Shown: piece after piece, positions 1 through 9,823 of the stretch
How the letters are laid out: the number at the start of each line of letters is the position of its first letter
How positions within the stretch are numbered: the stretch's first letter is position 1
NCBI GenBank assembly: GCA_021779995.1
Contig: JAJXZP010000224.1
Coordinates: 30,418 to 94,417, forward strand
From: a bacterium
GTDB taxonomy: Bacteria; Spirochaetota; Spirochaetia; Treponematales; Rectinemataceae
Direction: 5' to 3'
Length of the DNA stretch: 64,000 nt
Made by a program: the position numbers and the translations under genes
Notes under the pieces: generated by a model
Database searches by the model: none
Seen by the model: the letters and a program-made list of their open reading frames with translations, nothing else
Told to the model about the DNA's origin: nothing

Positions 1-1078
1 GGCCGATATTGCAGACGATCGCGCCGTCTTTCATCTGCGCAAGATGTTCCGCCGTTATCACGTTGATGCAACCCGTGGCGGTGACGAAGATGTCCGCGGT
101 CTGCACCTGTTCATCGATCGGACGAACTTCGTAGCCGGCCATGGAGGCCTGCAAGGCGCAGATCGGATCGATCTCGGAAATGACGACACGGGCGCCCATG
201 CCGCGGAGGCTTTCCGCGCTGCCCTTGCCCACATCGCCGAAGCCGCAGACGACGGCCTTCTTGCCGGCGATCATGACTCCCGTCGCGCGCTTGATGCCGT
301 CGAGAAGCGATTCCCTGCATCCGTATAGGTTGTCGAACTTGCTTTTCGTGACCGAGTCGTTGACATTGATGGCCGGAACGAGCAGCGTCCTTTCCTTTTC
401 CATGCGATAGAGGCGATGGACGCCGGTGGTCGTCTCCTCCGAGACTCCGTACCACTCGGCCGTCGCCTGTTCCCATCTGTGAGGTTCTCGGGCTCTAATC
501 GCCTTGAGCTTGCGAATCAGGGCGGCCTCGTCATCGCTCGTGGTCGGTCGATCGAGAATCGTGCTGTCGCGCTCCGCCTGGAGCCCCAGGTGCAGCATGA
601 GACAGGCATCGCCCCCGTCGTCGACGACGAGATTGGGCCCCTTGTTTTCCGGAAAGCGAAGCGCCAGGTCGAGCAGTTCCCAGTATTCGTCCAGGGTTTC
701 GGCCTTCCAGGCGAATACGGGGACGCCCCGGGGCGAGTCGGCGCTGCCGTTCCTGCCGACGACGACGGCCGCCGCGGCATGGTCCTGTGTGGAAAAGATG
801 TTACAGCTCGCCCAGCGAACGTCGGCACCCAGTTCGACGAGAGTCTCGATGAGAACGGCCGTCTGCAATGTCATATGAAGACTGCCCGTGATGCGCGCTC
901 CGGCCAAGGGCTTGGACGCGCCGTAGCGGGCGCGTAGCGCCATGAGCCCGGGCATCTCCAGTTCCGCGATCTCGATCTCTTTCCTGCCCCAGGGTGCCAG
1001 GGAAAGATCTTTGACCCGGAAATCGAAAGACGGGTTCGGAGAAATACCTTCCAGAGAGTTTGTGGATGGAGAATGCAC
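1..1078 (-). CDS. ahcY: Adenosylhomocysteinase, C-terminal part cut by the window edge
   Basis: Minus-strand translation gives [30 protein letters not shown]...[46 protein letters not shown]...[80 protein letters not shown]...[11 protein letters not shown] start at 1078 has AGGAGG 5 nt upstream; an ATG at 1102 is the alternative. Confidence 0.96.
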   Translation of the reverse strand, partial: MHSPSTNSLEGISPNPSFDFRVKDLSLAPWGRKEIEIAELEMPGLMALRARYGASKPLAGARITGSLHMTLQTAVLIETLVELGADVRWASCNIFSTQDHAAAAVVVGRNGSADSPRGVPVFAWKAETLDEYWELLDLALRFPENKGPNLVVDDGGDACLMLHLGLQAERDSTILDRPTTSDDEAALIRKLKAIRAREPHRWEQATAEWYGVSEETTTGVHRLYRMEKERTLLVPAINVNDSVTKSKFDNLYGCRESLLDGIKRATGVMIAGKKAVVCGFGDVGKGSAESLRGMGARVVISEIDPICALQASMAGYEVRPIDEQVQTADIFVTATGCINVITAEHLAQMKDGAIVCNIG

Positions 1079-1140
1079 GGACGCCTCCTTTTTAGCGCGC
1101 ATTTTTTTACCGCCCGCAATAGGGATCAAATCGGCGGTTT

Positions 1141-1164
1141 TGTAAAAGGCAAACGCCTTTTACA
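1141..1164 (-). promoter_or_regulatory. Perfect 10-bp stem hairpin in the ahcY leader
   Basis: TGTAAAAGGC-AAAC-GCCTTTTACA on the + strand. Confidence 0.6.
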
Positions 1165-1225
1165 GGGATAGTATCCTAATAGTGGCCTCGCAAAGCAAGT
1201 GGAATCCGTTTGCGGAACCTGGCCT

Positions 1226-1254
1226 TTGCGTCTTCGCGGAACCTGCAGTATGGT
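1226..1254 (+). promoter_or_regulatory. Sigma70-like promoter TTGCGT-N17-TATGGT, 9 nt before the ATG at 1264
   Basis: Direct reading; 17-bp spacer. Confidence 0.5.
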
Positions 1255-1263
1255 GAACCGGTC

Positions 1264-2259
1264 ATGCAATCCCGTGGAAAGAGAGCCCGCTCCCGCACCC
1301 TCTCCGTCGCCGGAGCCCGACAGGCCGTGTCGCTCTTCCTTATTCTCGCAGGTGTAGGCCTTTGGGCACAGACGCCCCTGGCGGTCGCGGCTCCCAAGGC
1401 AGCCCGGGCCAGGGTCGTCGCCGACGCCCTCGGGTTTGAAGGGACGCCCTATCTCTACGGCGGCACCGAGCGCTCGGGCATGGATTGCTCCGGCTTGGTG
1501 TTTCGCTCCTACCGGATGGCCGTCGGGCTGTCCGTGCCGAGGACCGTCCGAGAGCTGTTCGATTTCTGCGAGCCGATCGCCGAAGACAAGCTGCAGCCGG
1601 GAGATCTCGTTTTTTTCAACACCACGGGGCCGATCGCCCACGTGGGCATCTATGCCGGGGAGGGGCTGTTTATCAATGCGGCCTCCGAGGGCAATCCCAC
1701 CGGGGTCATCGAGTCCAGCCTATCCGATCCCTACTGGCGGCACGCTTTCGCCGGGGCGGGCCGTCTCATTCCTCCCGCCGAGTATCTCGGTGTCCTGGTA
1801 TCGTTGGCCTTGGGACCGAGCCTGGGCTCGACCTCGCTGGCGCGCGGCGTCTCGGGTTCGCTGTTGGTGGCCTATCCCCTCTTCGGCCTGGAACCGGGCC
1901 TGGAGCTTCGGCCGGAATATGACGGCATTCTCGGTGTGACGAGGGTCACCGCGGACTTCTCGCTCGGCTTCGGAAAGAAGTTCAGAGTGTTCATGGGCCC
2001 GGCCCTCACCTTGGGGGATCCCGTTCTCAACGTGGACGGCGTCTCGCGGTACTACGTCGCCGGAGGCGGCTTCGCCGCCACGATGGGGGCGGTGTGGACT
2101 CCGATCACCTTTCGCGCCGCCGGCGAGGATTGGGGTGTCTACGCGGAGTTTGTCCTCGAGGGTTATGGAGCGAGAGCGGACGAGCCGCGGGACAGCTATG
2201 CCGATATGGCCGCGGGGATGCGGGCGGGAGTCGGGATTCGTTGTAGACTGGGCTTCTAG
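1264..2259 (+). CDS. Secreted NlpC/P60-family peptidase with a C-terminal beta-barrel-like region
   Basis: Signal-like N-terminus; GTPYLYGGTERSGMDCSGLVFRSY, PGDLVFFNTTGPIAHVGIYAGEG and FINAASEGNPTGV are NlpC/P60 motifs; the remaining ~150 aa alternate like beta strands and end in RLGF. Confidence 0.85.
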   Translation: MQSRGKRARSRTLSVAGARQAVSLFLILAGVGLWAQTPLAVAAPKAARARVVADALGFEGTPYLYGGTERSGMDCSGLVFRSYRMAVGLSVPRTVRELFDFCEPIAEDKLQPGDLVFFNTTGPIAHVGIYAGEGLFINAASEGNPTGVIESSLSDPYWRHAFAGAGRLIPPAEYLGVLVSLALGPSLGSTSLARGVSGSLLVAYPLFGLEPGLELRPEYDGILGVTRVTADFSLGFGKKFRVFMGPALTLGDPVLNVDGVSRYYVAGGGFAATMGAVWTPITFRAAGEDWGVYAEFVLEGYGARADEPRDSYADMAAGMRAGVGIRCRLGF

Positions 2260-2294
2260 CCCGGTCCCTTGTTGCTCGGTGACTTCGAACGCGT

Positions 2295-2323
2295 TTTACA
2301 TCTCCCGGGAGCCGTCATATAAT
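2295..2323 (+). promoter_or_regulatory. Promoter TTTACA-N17-TATAAT upstream of glpK, with palindrome CTCCCGGGAG in the spacer
   Basis: Direct reading. Confidence 0.7.
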
Positions 2324-2346
2324 TCGCCGCGGACAGGGGCAGGAGG

Positions 2347-3840
2347 ATGAACGCGATGAAAGAAAAATATATTCTCGCCTTGGATCAGGGAACGACGAGC
2401 TCCCGGGCCATCGTATTCAACAAAAACGGCATGGTCATAGGACTAGGCCAAATTCCCTTTCGTCAGATATTTCCGAAACCAGGCTGGGTCGAGCACGATC
2501 CGGAAGAAATTTGGACGACTCAGCTCGCCGCTGCTCGGGCAGCCGTCGCGGCGGCTCAGATCGAGGCCGGGCAGATCGCGGCCGTCGGCATAACGAATCA
2601 GCGAGAGACGACCGTTCTCTGGGAGCGAAGCAGCGGAAAGCCGGTGTATAACGCCATAGTCTGGCAGTGCCGCCGATCGGCCGATATTTGCCAGGAGCTG
2701 CGAAGCAGGGGGCTCGCCGATACGGTCCGCGAGAAGACCGGCCTCGTGCTCGACCCCTACTTTTCCGGCAGCAAACTCATGTGGCTTTTCGAAGAGCTGC
2801 CGGGCCTGCGCGCCCGGGCCGAACGAGGCGAGTTGCTTTTCGGGACGATCGACTCGTGGCTGATCTACAAGCTCACGGGACGGCACCTCACCGATCCTAC
2901 CAATGCGAGCCGGACTTTGCTGTTCAATATTCACCGGGGAGAGTGGGACAAGGAGCTTCTTCGACTGTTCAATATCCCCGAGGCCATTCTCCCTAGGGTG
3001 GTCCCCAGCTCGGGAGATTTCGGGCTCGTAGGAAAGGAGCTGCTCGGCGCGGAAATCCCCGTCACGGGATGCGCCGGAGACCAGCAGGCCGCGCTCTTCG
3101 GCCATGCCTGTTTCACGCCGGGCTCGGCGAAGAATACCTATGGGACGGGCTGCTTTACCTTGATGAACACGGGCGCCGTTCCCATTGTATCCCGCCACAA
3201 CCTTTTGACGACGGTCGCCTGGGATCTTGGCAAGGGCTATACCTACGCGCTCGAAGGGTCCGTATTCATTGCCGGGGCGGTCGTTCAGTGGCTGAGGGAC
3301 CAAATGGGTATGCTGTCGGATGCGGCCGAGAGCGAACGTCTCGCGCGCTCGGTGGAGGACTCGGGCGAGGTATTCCTGGTGCCCGCCTTCGTCGGCATGG
3401 GCGCGCCCTACTGGGATTCCGAGGCGCGCGGGACGATCGTCGGCATTACGCGGGGAACGACGAAGGCGCATTTCGTGCGCGCGGCAATCGAGTCGATAGC
3501 CTACCAGTCGCGCGACCTGCTTGTGGCCATGGAAAAGGATTTCGGCGGCGAGATTCCGTTTATCAAGGCCGACGGCGGCGCCTCGGCCAACAATTTCCTG
3601 ATGCAGTTCCAGGCAGACATCCTGAACCGCCGAGTGATTCTTCCGGAGGTCGGAGAGATAACCGCCTTGGGCGCCGCCTACCTGGCCGGGCTCGCGTCGG
3701 GCTTCTGGAGCGGCCTCGAGGAAGTCGAACGGAACTGGCGCCAGAAACGGGAGTTCGCGCCCGGAATGTCGCCGGAGCGTCGCGCGCGCCTCCTCGCTTC
3801 GTGGAGTAAAGCCGTTGAGACGGCGCGAAGCTATAAATAG
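2347..3840 (+). CDS. glpK: Glycerol kinase
   Basis: [70 protein letters not shown]. Confidence 0.98.
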   Translation: MNAMKEKYILALDQGTTSSRAIVFNKNGMVIGLGQIPFRQIFPKPGWVEHDPEEIWTTQLAAARAAVAAAQIEAGQIAAVGITNQRETTVLWERSSGKPVYNAIVWQCRRSADICQELRSRGLADTVREKTGLVLDPYFSGSKLMWLFEELPGLRARAERGELLFGTIDSWLIYKLTGRHLTDPTNASRTLLFNIHRGEWDKELLRLFNIPEAILPRVVPSSGDFGLVGKELLGAEIPVTGCAGDQQAALFGHACFTPGSAKNTYGTGCFTLMNTGAVPIVSRHNLLTTVAWDLGKGYTYALEGSVFIAGAVVQWLRDQMGMLSDAAESERLARSVEDSGEVFLVPAFVGMGAPYWDSEARGTIVGITRGTTKAHFVRAAIESIAYQSRDLLVAMEKDFGGEIPFIKADGGASANNFLMQFQADILNRRVILPEVGEITALGAAYLAGLASGFWSGLEEVERNWRQKREFAPGMSPERRARLLASWSKAVETARSYK

Positions 3841-3978
3841 CGGGGCTTTCGAGGAAACTGCCAAGGCCGGAAACCGGTAGCTGTCGAACCGGGCTCCGCA
3901 TATTGGGGTTCGCGCGCGACGATTTAATATGGTACAATAAAGAGAGGAGCGGTTGTCCCCTCCTTGATAAGGAGCAAA

Positions 3979-4170
3979 ATGTCACGCCCAAACCAGTACA
4001 GCAGTGAAAAACGCCGGAAGGAACTCGAGAAGAAACGGAAGAAAGAAGAGAAGATTCTGAGGAAAGCCGCGGCCAAGCAAGAACCGCAGGTCGAGGGCGA
4101 TCAGGCAGACGAGGCAGACGAGGAAGACAAAGAATCCGAGATCAAGGAAGAGGGTTCCTCCTCCGAGTAA
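3979..4170 (+). CDS. Small highly charged (Lys/Glu-rich) hypothetical protein
   Basis: Complete ORF with AAGGAG upstream; MSRPNQYSSEKRRKELEKKRKKEEK... Confidence 0.6.
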   Translation: MSRPNQYSSEKRRKELEKKRKKEEKILRKAAAKQEPQVEGDQADEADEEDKESEIKEEGSSSE

Positions 4171-4194
4171 GGCGTTTCGATAGGATTTTACCTC

Positions 4195-4929
4195 ATGAAC
4201 GACGAATTTCGTGACGGAAGGAATTTTCTCAAGGCCGGATGGGAACGGCTGGACAGCATCGAAACCGATCAAGCCCGCGGGATACCCGTTCCGGCGCAGG
4301 AAGATCCGGTTGCGAATGAGCTTCGAACCTATAGATTGCCGCCTCCCGATTCCCGGGATTCGGGGCAAGGCGCGCTCTTTTCGCTCCTGTCCGGGCGAAA
4401 AAGCCGCCGCAAGTACAGCCCGGACGGGATCAGCCAAAAAGAACTGTCTTTTTTGATCTGGGCGGTCCAGGGCGTAAAAGAAGCCAAACCCAAGTATTCT
4501 TTCCGGACCGTGCCGTCGGCCGGGGCGCGGCACCCGCTCGATCTCTACCTGTACATTGCGCGCGTGAAGGACCTGGCCGCGGGACTCTATCGCTACCTGC
4601 CGCTTGAGCATGGCCTGGCTCTCGTGCGCGAGGAATCCGACCCGACAGCCTTGGATGCCGCGCTCAATCGACAATATTGGAACGCAGCGCTCGTTTTCAT
4701 CTGGGTCGCCGTTCCCTACCGCACCGAGTGGCGATATTCCGTCGCCTCCCATAAGCTCATCGCCCTCGATGCGGGGCACTCGTGCCAGAATCTGTACCTG
4801 GCCTGCGAGTCCCTGGGGCTGGGCACCTGTGCCGTCGGTGCGTACAACCAAGATAAGCTCGATCGCTACCTGGGGCTGGATGGAGAGGAACGTTTCGCCC
4901 TCTATGCCGCTCCCGTAGGAAAAATCTAA
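4195..4929 (+). CDS. SagB/ThcOx-type nitroreductase-family dehydrogenase
   Basis: LLSGRKSRRKYSPDGISQKELSFLIWAVQGV...TVPSAGARHPLDLYLYIARV...CQNLYLACESLGLGTCAVGAYNQDKLD. Confidence 0.88.
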   Translation: MNDEFRDGRNFLKAGWERLDSIETDQARGIPVPAQEDPVANELRTYRLPPPDSRDSGQGALFSLLSGRKSRRKYSPDGISQKELSFLIWAVQGVKEAKPKYSFRTVPSAGARHPLDLYLYIARVKDLAAGLYRYLPLEHGLALVREESDPTALDAALNRQYWNAALVFIWVAVPYRTEWRYSVASHKLIALDAGHSCQNLYLACESLGLGTCAVGAYNQDKLDRYLGLDGEERFALYAAPVGKI

Positions 4930-4954
4930 AGTCGCGGTGGTTGAAGGACCGAAG

Positions 4955-5848
4955 ATGGCCGCATTGACACTTGAACGTCTTGCCGGGAAGACGTGGATCG
5001 CGCGTGGGCCGACCAACAGTGGCGTCGTCGAGTCAGGTGAAGGCGGGGTGCTGCTCATCGATTCAGGGAACGACGCTGATGCGGGCAGGAAATTGCTCCG
5101 CGCCTGCGAGTCGGCCGGCCTCAAGATCGCGGCTATCGCGAACACGCACTCCAACGCCGATCATTGCGGGGGGAACGCGTTCATCCAGGCACGCACCACC
5201 TGCAAGATCATAGCCACGGCGACCGAGGCGGCTTTTATCGAAAGGTCGATGCTCGAACCGAGCTACCTATGGGGTGGTTTCCCTCTGCCCTCGCTGCGGC
5301 ATAAATTCCTCATGGCCGAGGCCTCGCGAGTGACCGACATCATTGCCCCGCCCTGCCTCGTGCCGGACAGCGATGTAAAGGCCTTGCCTCTGCCCGGGCA
5401 CTTTTTCGCCATGGCCGGGTTCATGACAAGCGATGGCGTGTTCTTCGCCGCCGATACGCTGGCCTCGTCCGAGATACTCGCCAAATACCCTGTTTTTTAC
5501 CTCTACGACGTGGCCGCGTTCCTCGCGACGCTCGACACTCTGGCCGCTCTCGAAGCTGAATGGATCGTGCCCAGCCATGCTCCCCCGACGAGGGACATCG
5601 GGCCGCTCGCGCTGGCGAACAAGGCGAAAGTGCTGGAGATCGCTTCGTATATCGTCGAGGCGTGCGCCTCCCCCGTGACGCCGGAGAAGCTACTGGCCGG
5701 AGTGGCCGCTCATTTCCGCATCGAGCTCACACACACGCAGTATGTACTTCTCGGATCGACGGTGCGCTCGTACCTTGCGTGGCTCGTCCAGGAGAAGTCC
5801 CTTTCGTCTCGGATTGAAGGCGGATATCTGTTGTTCGAGCGGAGTTAG
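4955..5848 (+). CDS. MBL-fold metallo-hydrolase
   Basis: LLIDSGNDADAGRKLL...NTHSNADHCGGNAFI...SHAPP. Confidence 0.9.
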   Translation: MAALTLERLAGKTWIARGPTNSGVVESGEGGVLLIDSGNDADAGRKLLRACESAGLKIAAIANTHSNADHCGGNAFIQARTTCKIIATATEAAFIERSMLEPSYLWGGFPLPSLRHKFLMAEASRVTDIIAPPCLVPDSDVKALPLPGHFFAMAGFMTSDGVFFAADTLASSEILAKYPVFYLYDVAAFLATLDTLAALEAEWIVPSHAPPTRDIGPLALANKAKVLEIASYIVEACASPVTPEKLLAGVAAHFRIELTHTQYVLLGSTVRSYLAWLVQEKSLSSRIEGGYLLFERS

Positions 5849-5859
5849 GAAGCATCGTC

Positions 5860-6330
5860 ATGGAACAAGATTTCGAGATTGCGCCTTTTACGCTCAAGGA
5901 ATACGACGAGGCCTTCGCTCTATGGAGTCGCACTCCGGGGATGGGCCTGAGCGCGGCGGATCAACGAGAGCCCATCGCCACGTTTCTCGAGCGCAACCCG
6001 GGGCTCTCGTTCGCCGGCAGAATCGGCGGGACGCTTGTCGGGACGGCTCTCTGCGGGTCGGACGGGCGCCGAGGGTATCTATATCATCTCGCCGTGGATC
6101 AAGGGCAACGGCGCAGAGGTCTGGGAACCCGCCTGGCTTCGGCCGGTCTTCTGGCACTGGCGTCCGCAGGGATCGAGAAATGTCACCTTTTCCTGATATC
6201 CGGCAACGAGCTCGGTGCGGCGTTTTGGTCGGCCCTGGGTTGGACAAAGCGCGATGACATCATCGTATTCTCGAAAAATCTTGAACTAGACGGCGGGTCT
6301 GTCGCGCGGGAGCGAAGCCGCAGGCATTGA
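5860..6330 (+). CDS. GNAT-family N-acetyltransferase
   Basis: LYHLAVDQGQRRRGLGTRLASAGLLAL is an acetyl-CoA binding motif. Confidence 0.9.
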   Translation: MEQDFEIAPFTLKEYDEAFALWSRTPGMGLSAADQREPIATFLERNPGLSFAGRIGGTLVGTALCGSDGRRGYLYHLAVDQGQRRRGLGTRLASAGLLALASAGIEKCHLFLISGNELGAAFWSALGWTKRDDIIVFSKNLELDGGSVARERSRRH

Positions 6331-6389
6331 CAGAGGACTGCTTGAGGTATAGCTTCATTTCAAGCCCCTCTCCATTGAAGGTACTCCGC

Positions 6390-7745
6390 ATGAGCTATTC
6401 CGATCCGACGAAGCTCGGGATTCTTACTTGTCCCGGCGCAGAGTCCTTCGCCAACCAGGTTGTCAGAAGGCTTGCCGGCATCTATAAGCGTCGATTCGAA
6501 CGGAAAAGCGCCGTGCTCGCCTCGCGATATCATATTTCCCAGGAATTGGTGACCAGAAAGATCAATTTCGACAATGATATTCAGTCGGGGTTGCTCTATC
6601 TTCCCGGCAATGTCAACCAATACCGGCCGCCCCGATTCAAGATCAATGCCCGGCATACCGCTTTCCCCAACGGGGAAGTGAAGACCGAGATTCTGGACTC
6701 GGTCCGCGGCAAGGATCTGTATATCTTTCAGGATGTCGAAAATCATCAACCGATTCCCTTCAACGATGGAGCGGTGCATCGCTACCTTTCGGTGAACGAC
6801 CACCTCTTCTCCCTGTTCGTGACGATCGACGCGGCTCTGCAAGCCGGAGCCGAGCGCATCAACCTCGTGCTCCCCACCTACCCCTATGGCAGGCAGCATA
6901 AGAAGAAGGGGCGCGAAGGGCTGACGGCCTCCCGCGTAGGACAGATGTTCGAACACCTCGGAGTGTCGAGGATCATTACGCTCGATATCCACAGCAGGGA
7001 AATCGAAAATACCTTCGATAAGCTCCGGCTCGAAAATTTGCATGCCTCGCTTCAGATAATAGAGAAGCTGATCGGCGTCGTGGATATCTCGAAAGAGGAT
7101 CTCGTCGTACTATCTCCCGACACCGGCGCGGTGGATCGCAACAAGTTCTACGCGAATGCCCTGCAGCGGCCTCTGGCGATGCTCTATAAGGAGCGCGACT
7201 ACTCCAAGGTCACGAAGAACGCCTCCGACACCAACATTTCCGAGATGCGACTTCTCGGCGAGGTTCGCGGGAAGACGGTGTTCATGGCCGACGACATGAT
7301 CGGCACCGGCGGGACGCTCATCAAAGGCATGAAGAACCTCAAGGAGATGGGCGCGGAGCGGGTGATCTGCGCGGTGTCGCTGCCCTTGTTCACCGGATCG
7401 GCCATCGAAGAATTCGATGCGGCGTACAAGCAAGGGTATTTCCACCGCATCATCGGGACCAATGCGGTCCATCATCGCGAGCTGCTGCAAAAAGAGTGGT
7501 ACGTCCAGGCCGATTGCACGGGACTTTTTGCCCAGATCATCAGCCTGCTCCATCACAATCGGTCGTTGTCGTCCATGTTGGACAACCGCGAGCTGGTCGC
7601 GAAACGGATAAAGAAACAGCTCGATCGCATGGCGGGTATTGCCGCGGTCCACGCCAAGTCTGGCGGGGGCCATGGGGCCGCTTCGGGGCAGCGTCCCGGT
7701 TCCGGGGACGAACCTCTTCCCTACGGCATAGCGTTCGATAGATGA
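6390..7745 (+). CDS. prs: Ribose-phosphate pyrophosphokinase
   Basis: LVLPTYPYGRQHKK; ITLDIHSREIENTFD; VVLSPDTGAVDRNKFYANAL; VFMADDMIGTGGTLIKGMKNLKEMGAERV. Confidence 0.93.
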   Translation: MSYSDPTKLGILTCPGAESFANQVVRRLAGIYKRRFERKSAVLASRYHISQELVTRKINFDNDIQSGLLYLPGNVNQYRPPRFKINARHTAFPNGEVKTEILDSVRGKDLYIFQDVENHQPIPFNDGAVHRYLSVNDHLFSLFVTIDAALQAGAERINLVLPTYPYGRQHKKKGREGLTASRVGQMFEHLGVSRIITLDIHSREIENTFDKLRLENLHASLQIIEKLIGVVDISKEDLVVLSPDTGAVDRNKFYANALQRPLAMLYKERDYSKVTKNASDTNISEMRLLGEVRGKTVFMADDMIGTGGTLIKGMKNLKEMGAERVICAVSLPLFTGSAIEEFDAAYKQGYFHRIIGTNAVHHRELLQKEWYVQADCTGLFAQIISLLHHNRSLSSMLDNRELVAKRIKKQLDRMAGIAAVHAKSGGGHGAASGQRPGSGDEPLPYGIAFDR

Positions 7746-8467
7746 AGGTTTTCCGCCCAGGGGCGGATGCGCGACTGGACGGCGAAGCTCCGAACGGGCG
7801 CGGCGATGAAGTTCCGCTCTCATCTGCCCGGACTTACATCGCCGGATCCATCGCGGGTATCGTCTTCGACCTCGATAACACGCTGTATACCAATCCGAGC
7901 TACGCGAAGTTTCAGGAAGACGTGCTTGTGGGACGCCTCGGCTCGGAGCTCGGCCTGAGCGCCGAGGCCGCCGCGCAGTTGGTCGCCGGGTTACGCGCCG
8001 AGCGCCGCGCCACCGGGCTGCCGCCGACCTCGCTCGGCAACCTGTCCGCGACGCTCGGCTTCGACATAGAAACGAGCGTCCGCTGGCGCGAGGAGTGCAT
8101 AGAGCCGGCAGCCTGGCTGAGACGGGACCCTCGCCTCGGGGAGGCGCTGCGCCGGCTCGCAGGGCGATTCGCCTTGGCCGTCGTCAGCAATAATCCGCGG
8201 CTAGTCATAGAAAAAAGCCTGCAGGCTCTCGAAGTGAGCGATCATTTCCAGGTCCTCGTCGGGCTGGACGACACGCTGAAATCCAAACCCGCGACCGAGC
8301 CCTTCGCGTTCGCCCTTCGGCTCTTACAGCTCGGCCCCGAGGCCTGTCTGTCGATCGGCGACCGATTCGACGTGGACATCGCCCCAGCCCTCGAACTGGG
8401 CATGAATGGAATACTCGTGTCCGGTGTCGAAGACGTGTACGGTTTGCCCGAGCTGCTTTCCCTCTGA
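7742..8467 (+). CDS. HAD-superfamily hydrolase
   Basis: GIVFDLDNTLYTNPSYA; LAVVSNNPR; KSKPATEPFAFAL; SIGDRFDVDIAPALELGMNGILV. Confidence 0.92.
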   Translation: MKVFRPGADARLDGEAPNGRGDEVPLSSARTYIAGSIAGIVFDLDNTLYTNPSYAKFQEDVLVGRLGSELGLSAEAAAQLVAGLRAERRATGLPPTSLGNLSATLGFDIETSVRWREECIEPAAWLRRDPRLGEALRRLAGRFALAVVSNNPRLVIEKSLQALEVSDHFQVLVGLDDTLKSKPATEPFAFALRLLQLGPEACLSIGDRFDVDIAPALELGMNGILVSGVEDVYGLPELLSL

Positions 8468-8506
8468 CGCCGAACATCCTCGCCTCGACGGCCGCGCCGC
8501 GGATCT

Positions 8507-9823
8507 CTATCCGGGATAGTAGCGGTCGCCGATGTCGGGCCGGAACCAGGCCCCCTCGAACTTGACCGCCCGGGCCGCGGCATAGGCCGAGGCGCGGGCC
8601 GTTTCCCAGGTTTCTCCGACGCCGACGGCGGTGAAGCAGCGGCCTCCTCCGGTGCGCAACGTGCCGTCGGGGCTGCGCGCGGTCGAAGCGTGGAAGAGCA
8701 GGGCATCCGCCCCCGGAACGCTCGAATCGAGTTCCGGAAGGCCGGCCTCGACTCCCGCGTCGAGCCGCCCCAGGTTGACGGCCAGACCCTTCGGGTAGTC
8801 GCCGGGATAGCCGGGCGCAGCCACGACTACCCCGCAGGCGATGCGCTTAGAAACGGTCGGCCGAAGCGAGCAGAGCCGGCCGACGGCGGTGCCGGTGCAC
8901 AGGTCGAGAAAGTTCGAGTCGAGGAGAGGAAGCAAAGACTGGGTCTCCGGATCGCCGAATCTCACGTTGTATTCGAGGAGCCGCGGGCCTTGGTCGGTCA
9001 CCATGATACCGAAGAACAGGATGCCTCGGTACTTAAGGCCCTCGCTATCCATGCCACGGAAGGTCGGATCGACGATGTCGTGTTCGATCTTCGCCAGCAA
9101 TTTAGCGTCGGCGAAGGGAACGGGACAGACGGCCCCCATACCGCCGGTGTTCGGCCCCGAATCGCCCTGACCGGCCTTTTTATGGTCGGCGCAGACGGGG
9201 AGGAGAAGCCGATCGCTCAGGTCGCAGAGCGCGAAGACGGACAGCTCCTTCCCGACCAGGTACTCCTCGGCCAGCAATTCGTCGGAGGCCAGGACGGATT
9301 CGCCGAAGCGCCGGAGCTCTTCGCGGGAGTCGGACTCGAATACGCCCTTGCCGGAGGCGAGGCCGCTTTTCTTGAGGACGAGCCTCTGATCGCGCATTTC
9401 ATCGAGAAAGCGGATGAAGGAAGCGCTGTCCGTGAAGCGTTCGGTTCGGGCGCAGGGAATTCCGTGGCGCTCGGCGAAGGACCGCGCGAAGGACTTGCTC
9501 GACTCGAGCATCGCGGCGGCGCGCTTGGGGCCGAAGGCGCGTATGCCCGCCGCTTCGAGATCGTCCACGAGCCCCGAAGCGAGCGCGCCTTCGGGGCCGA
9601 CGAGAACCAGTCCGATGCCGAGCTCCTGGCAGGCCCGGACCACCGCTGTTCCGTCCTGAGGGTCGACGGCGACGTTGCGGGCGACGCCTTCGGTGCCGGC
9701 GTTGCCGGGCGCGCAGAAGACCCGTTCTTTCATCGGCCGAGCGCTGGAATAGTCCGCGCTGCGGGAAAGCGCCCAGGCCACGGCATGCTCCCTCGCGCCG
9801 GAACCGACGACCATGACTCTCAT
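8507..9823 (-). CDS. purD: Phosphoribosylamine-glycine ligase
   Basis: MRVMVVGSGAREHAVAWAL; VLVGPEGALASGLVDDLEAAGIRAFGP; GPNTGGMGAVCPVPFAD; LEYNVRFGDPETQSLLPLL. Confidence 0.98.
   Translation of the reverse strand: MRVMVVGSGAREHAVAWALSRSADYSSARPMKERVFCAPGNAGTEGVARNVAVDPQDGTAVVRACQELGIGLVLVGPEGALASGLVDDLEAAGIRAFGPKRAAAMLESSKSFARSFAERHGIPCARTERFTDSASFIRFLDEMRDQRLVLKKSGLASGKGVFESDSREELRRFGESVLASDELLAEEYLVGKELSVFALCDLSDRLLLPVCADHKKAGQGDSGPNTGGMGAVCPVPFADAKLLAKIEHDIVDPTFRGMDSEGLKYRGILFFGIMVTDQGPRLLEYNVRFGDPETQSLLPLLDSNFLDLCTGTAVGRLCSLRPTVSKRIACGVVVAAPGYPGDYPKGLAVNLGRLDAGVEAGLPELDSSVPGADALLFHASTARSPDGTLRTGGGRCFTAVGVGETWETARASAYAAARAVKFEGAWFRPDIGDRYYPG

Noticed and set aside
1079-1210. SAH riboswitch upstream of ahcY
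   Set aside because: The leader is short and lacks the conserved GC-rich pseudoknot core as I know it.
2443-3864. 473-aa antisense ORF opposite glpK
   Set aside because: Glycerol kinase on the plus strand is unambiguous; this is a shadow frame.
4195-4929. Thiazole/oxazole-modified peptide (TOMM) biosynthesis cluster around the SagB-like gene
   Set aside because: No cyclodehydratase (SagC/SagD, YcaO) or precursor peptide nearby; stand-alone SagB-like oxidoreductases are common.
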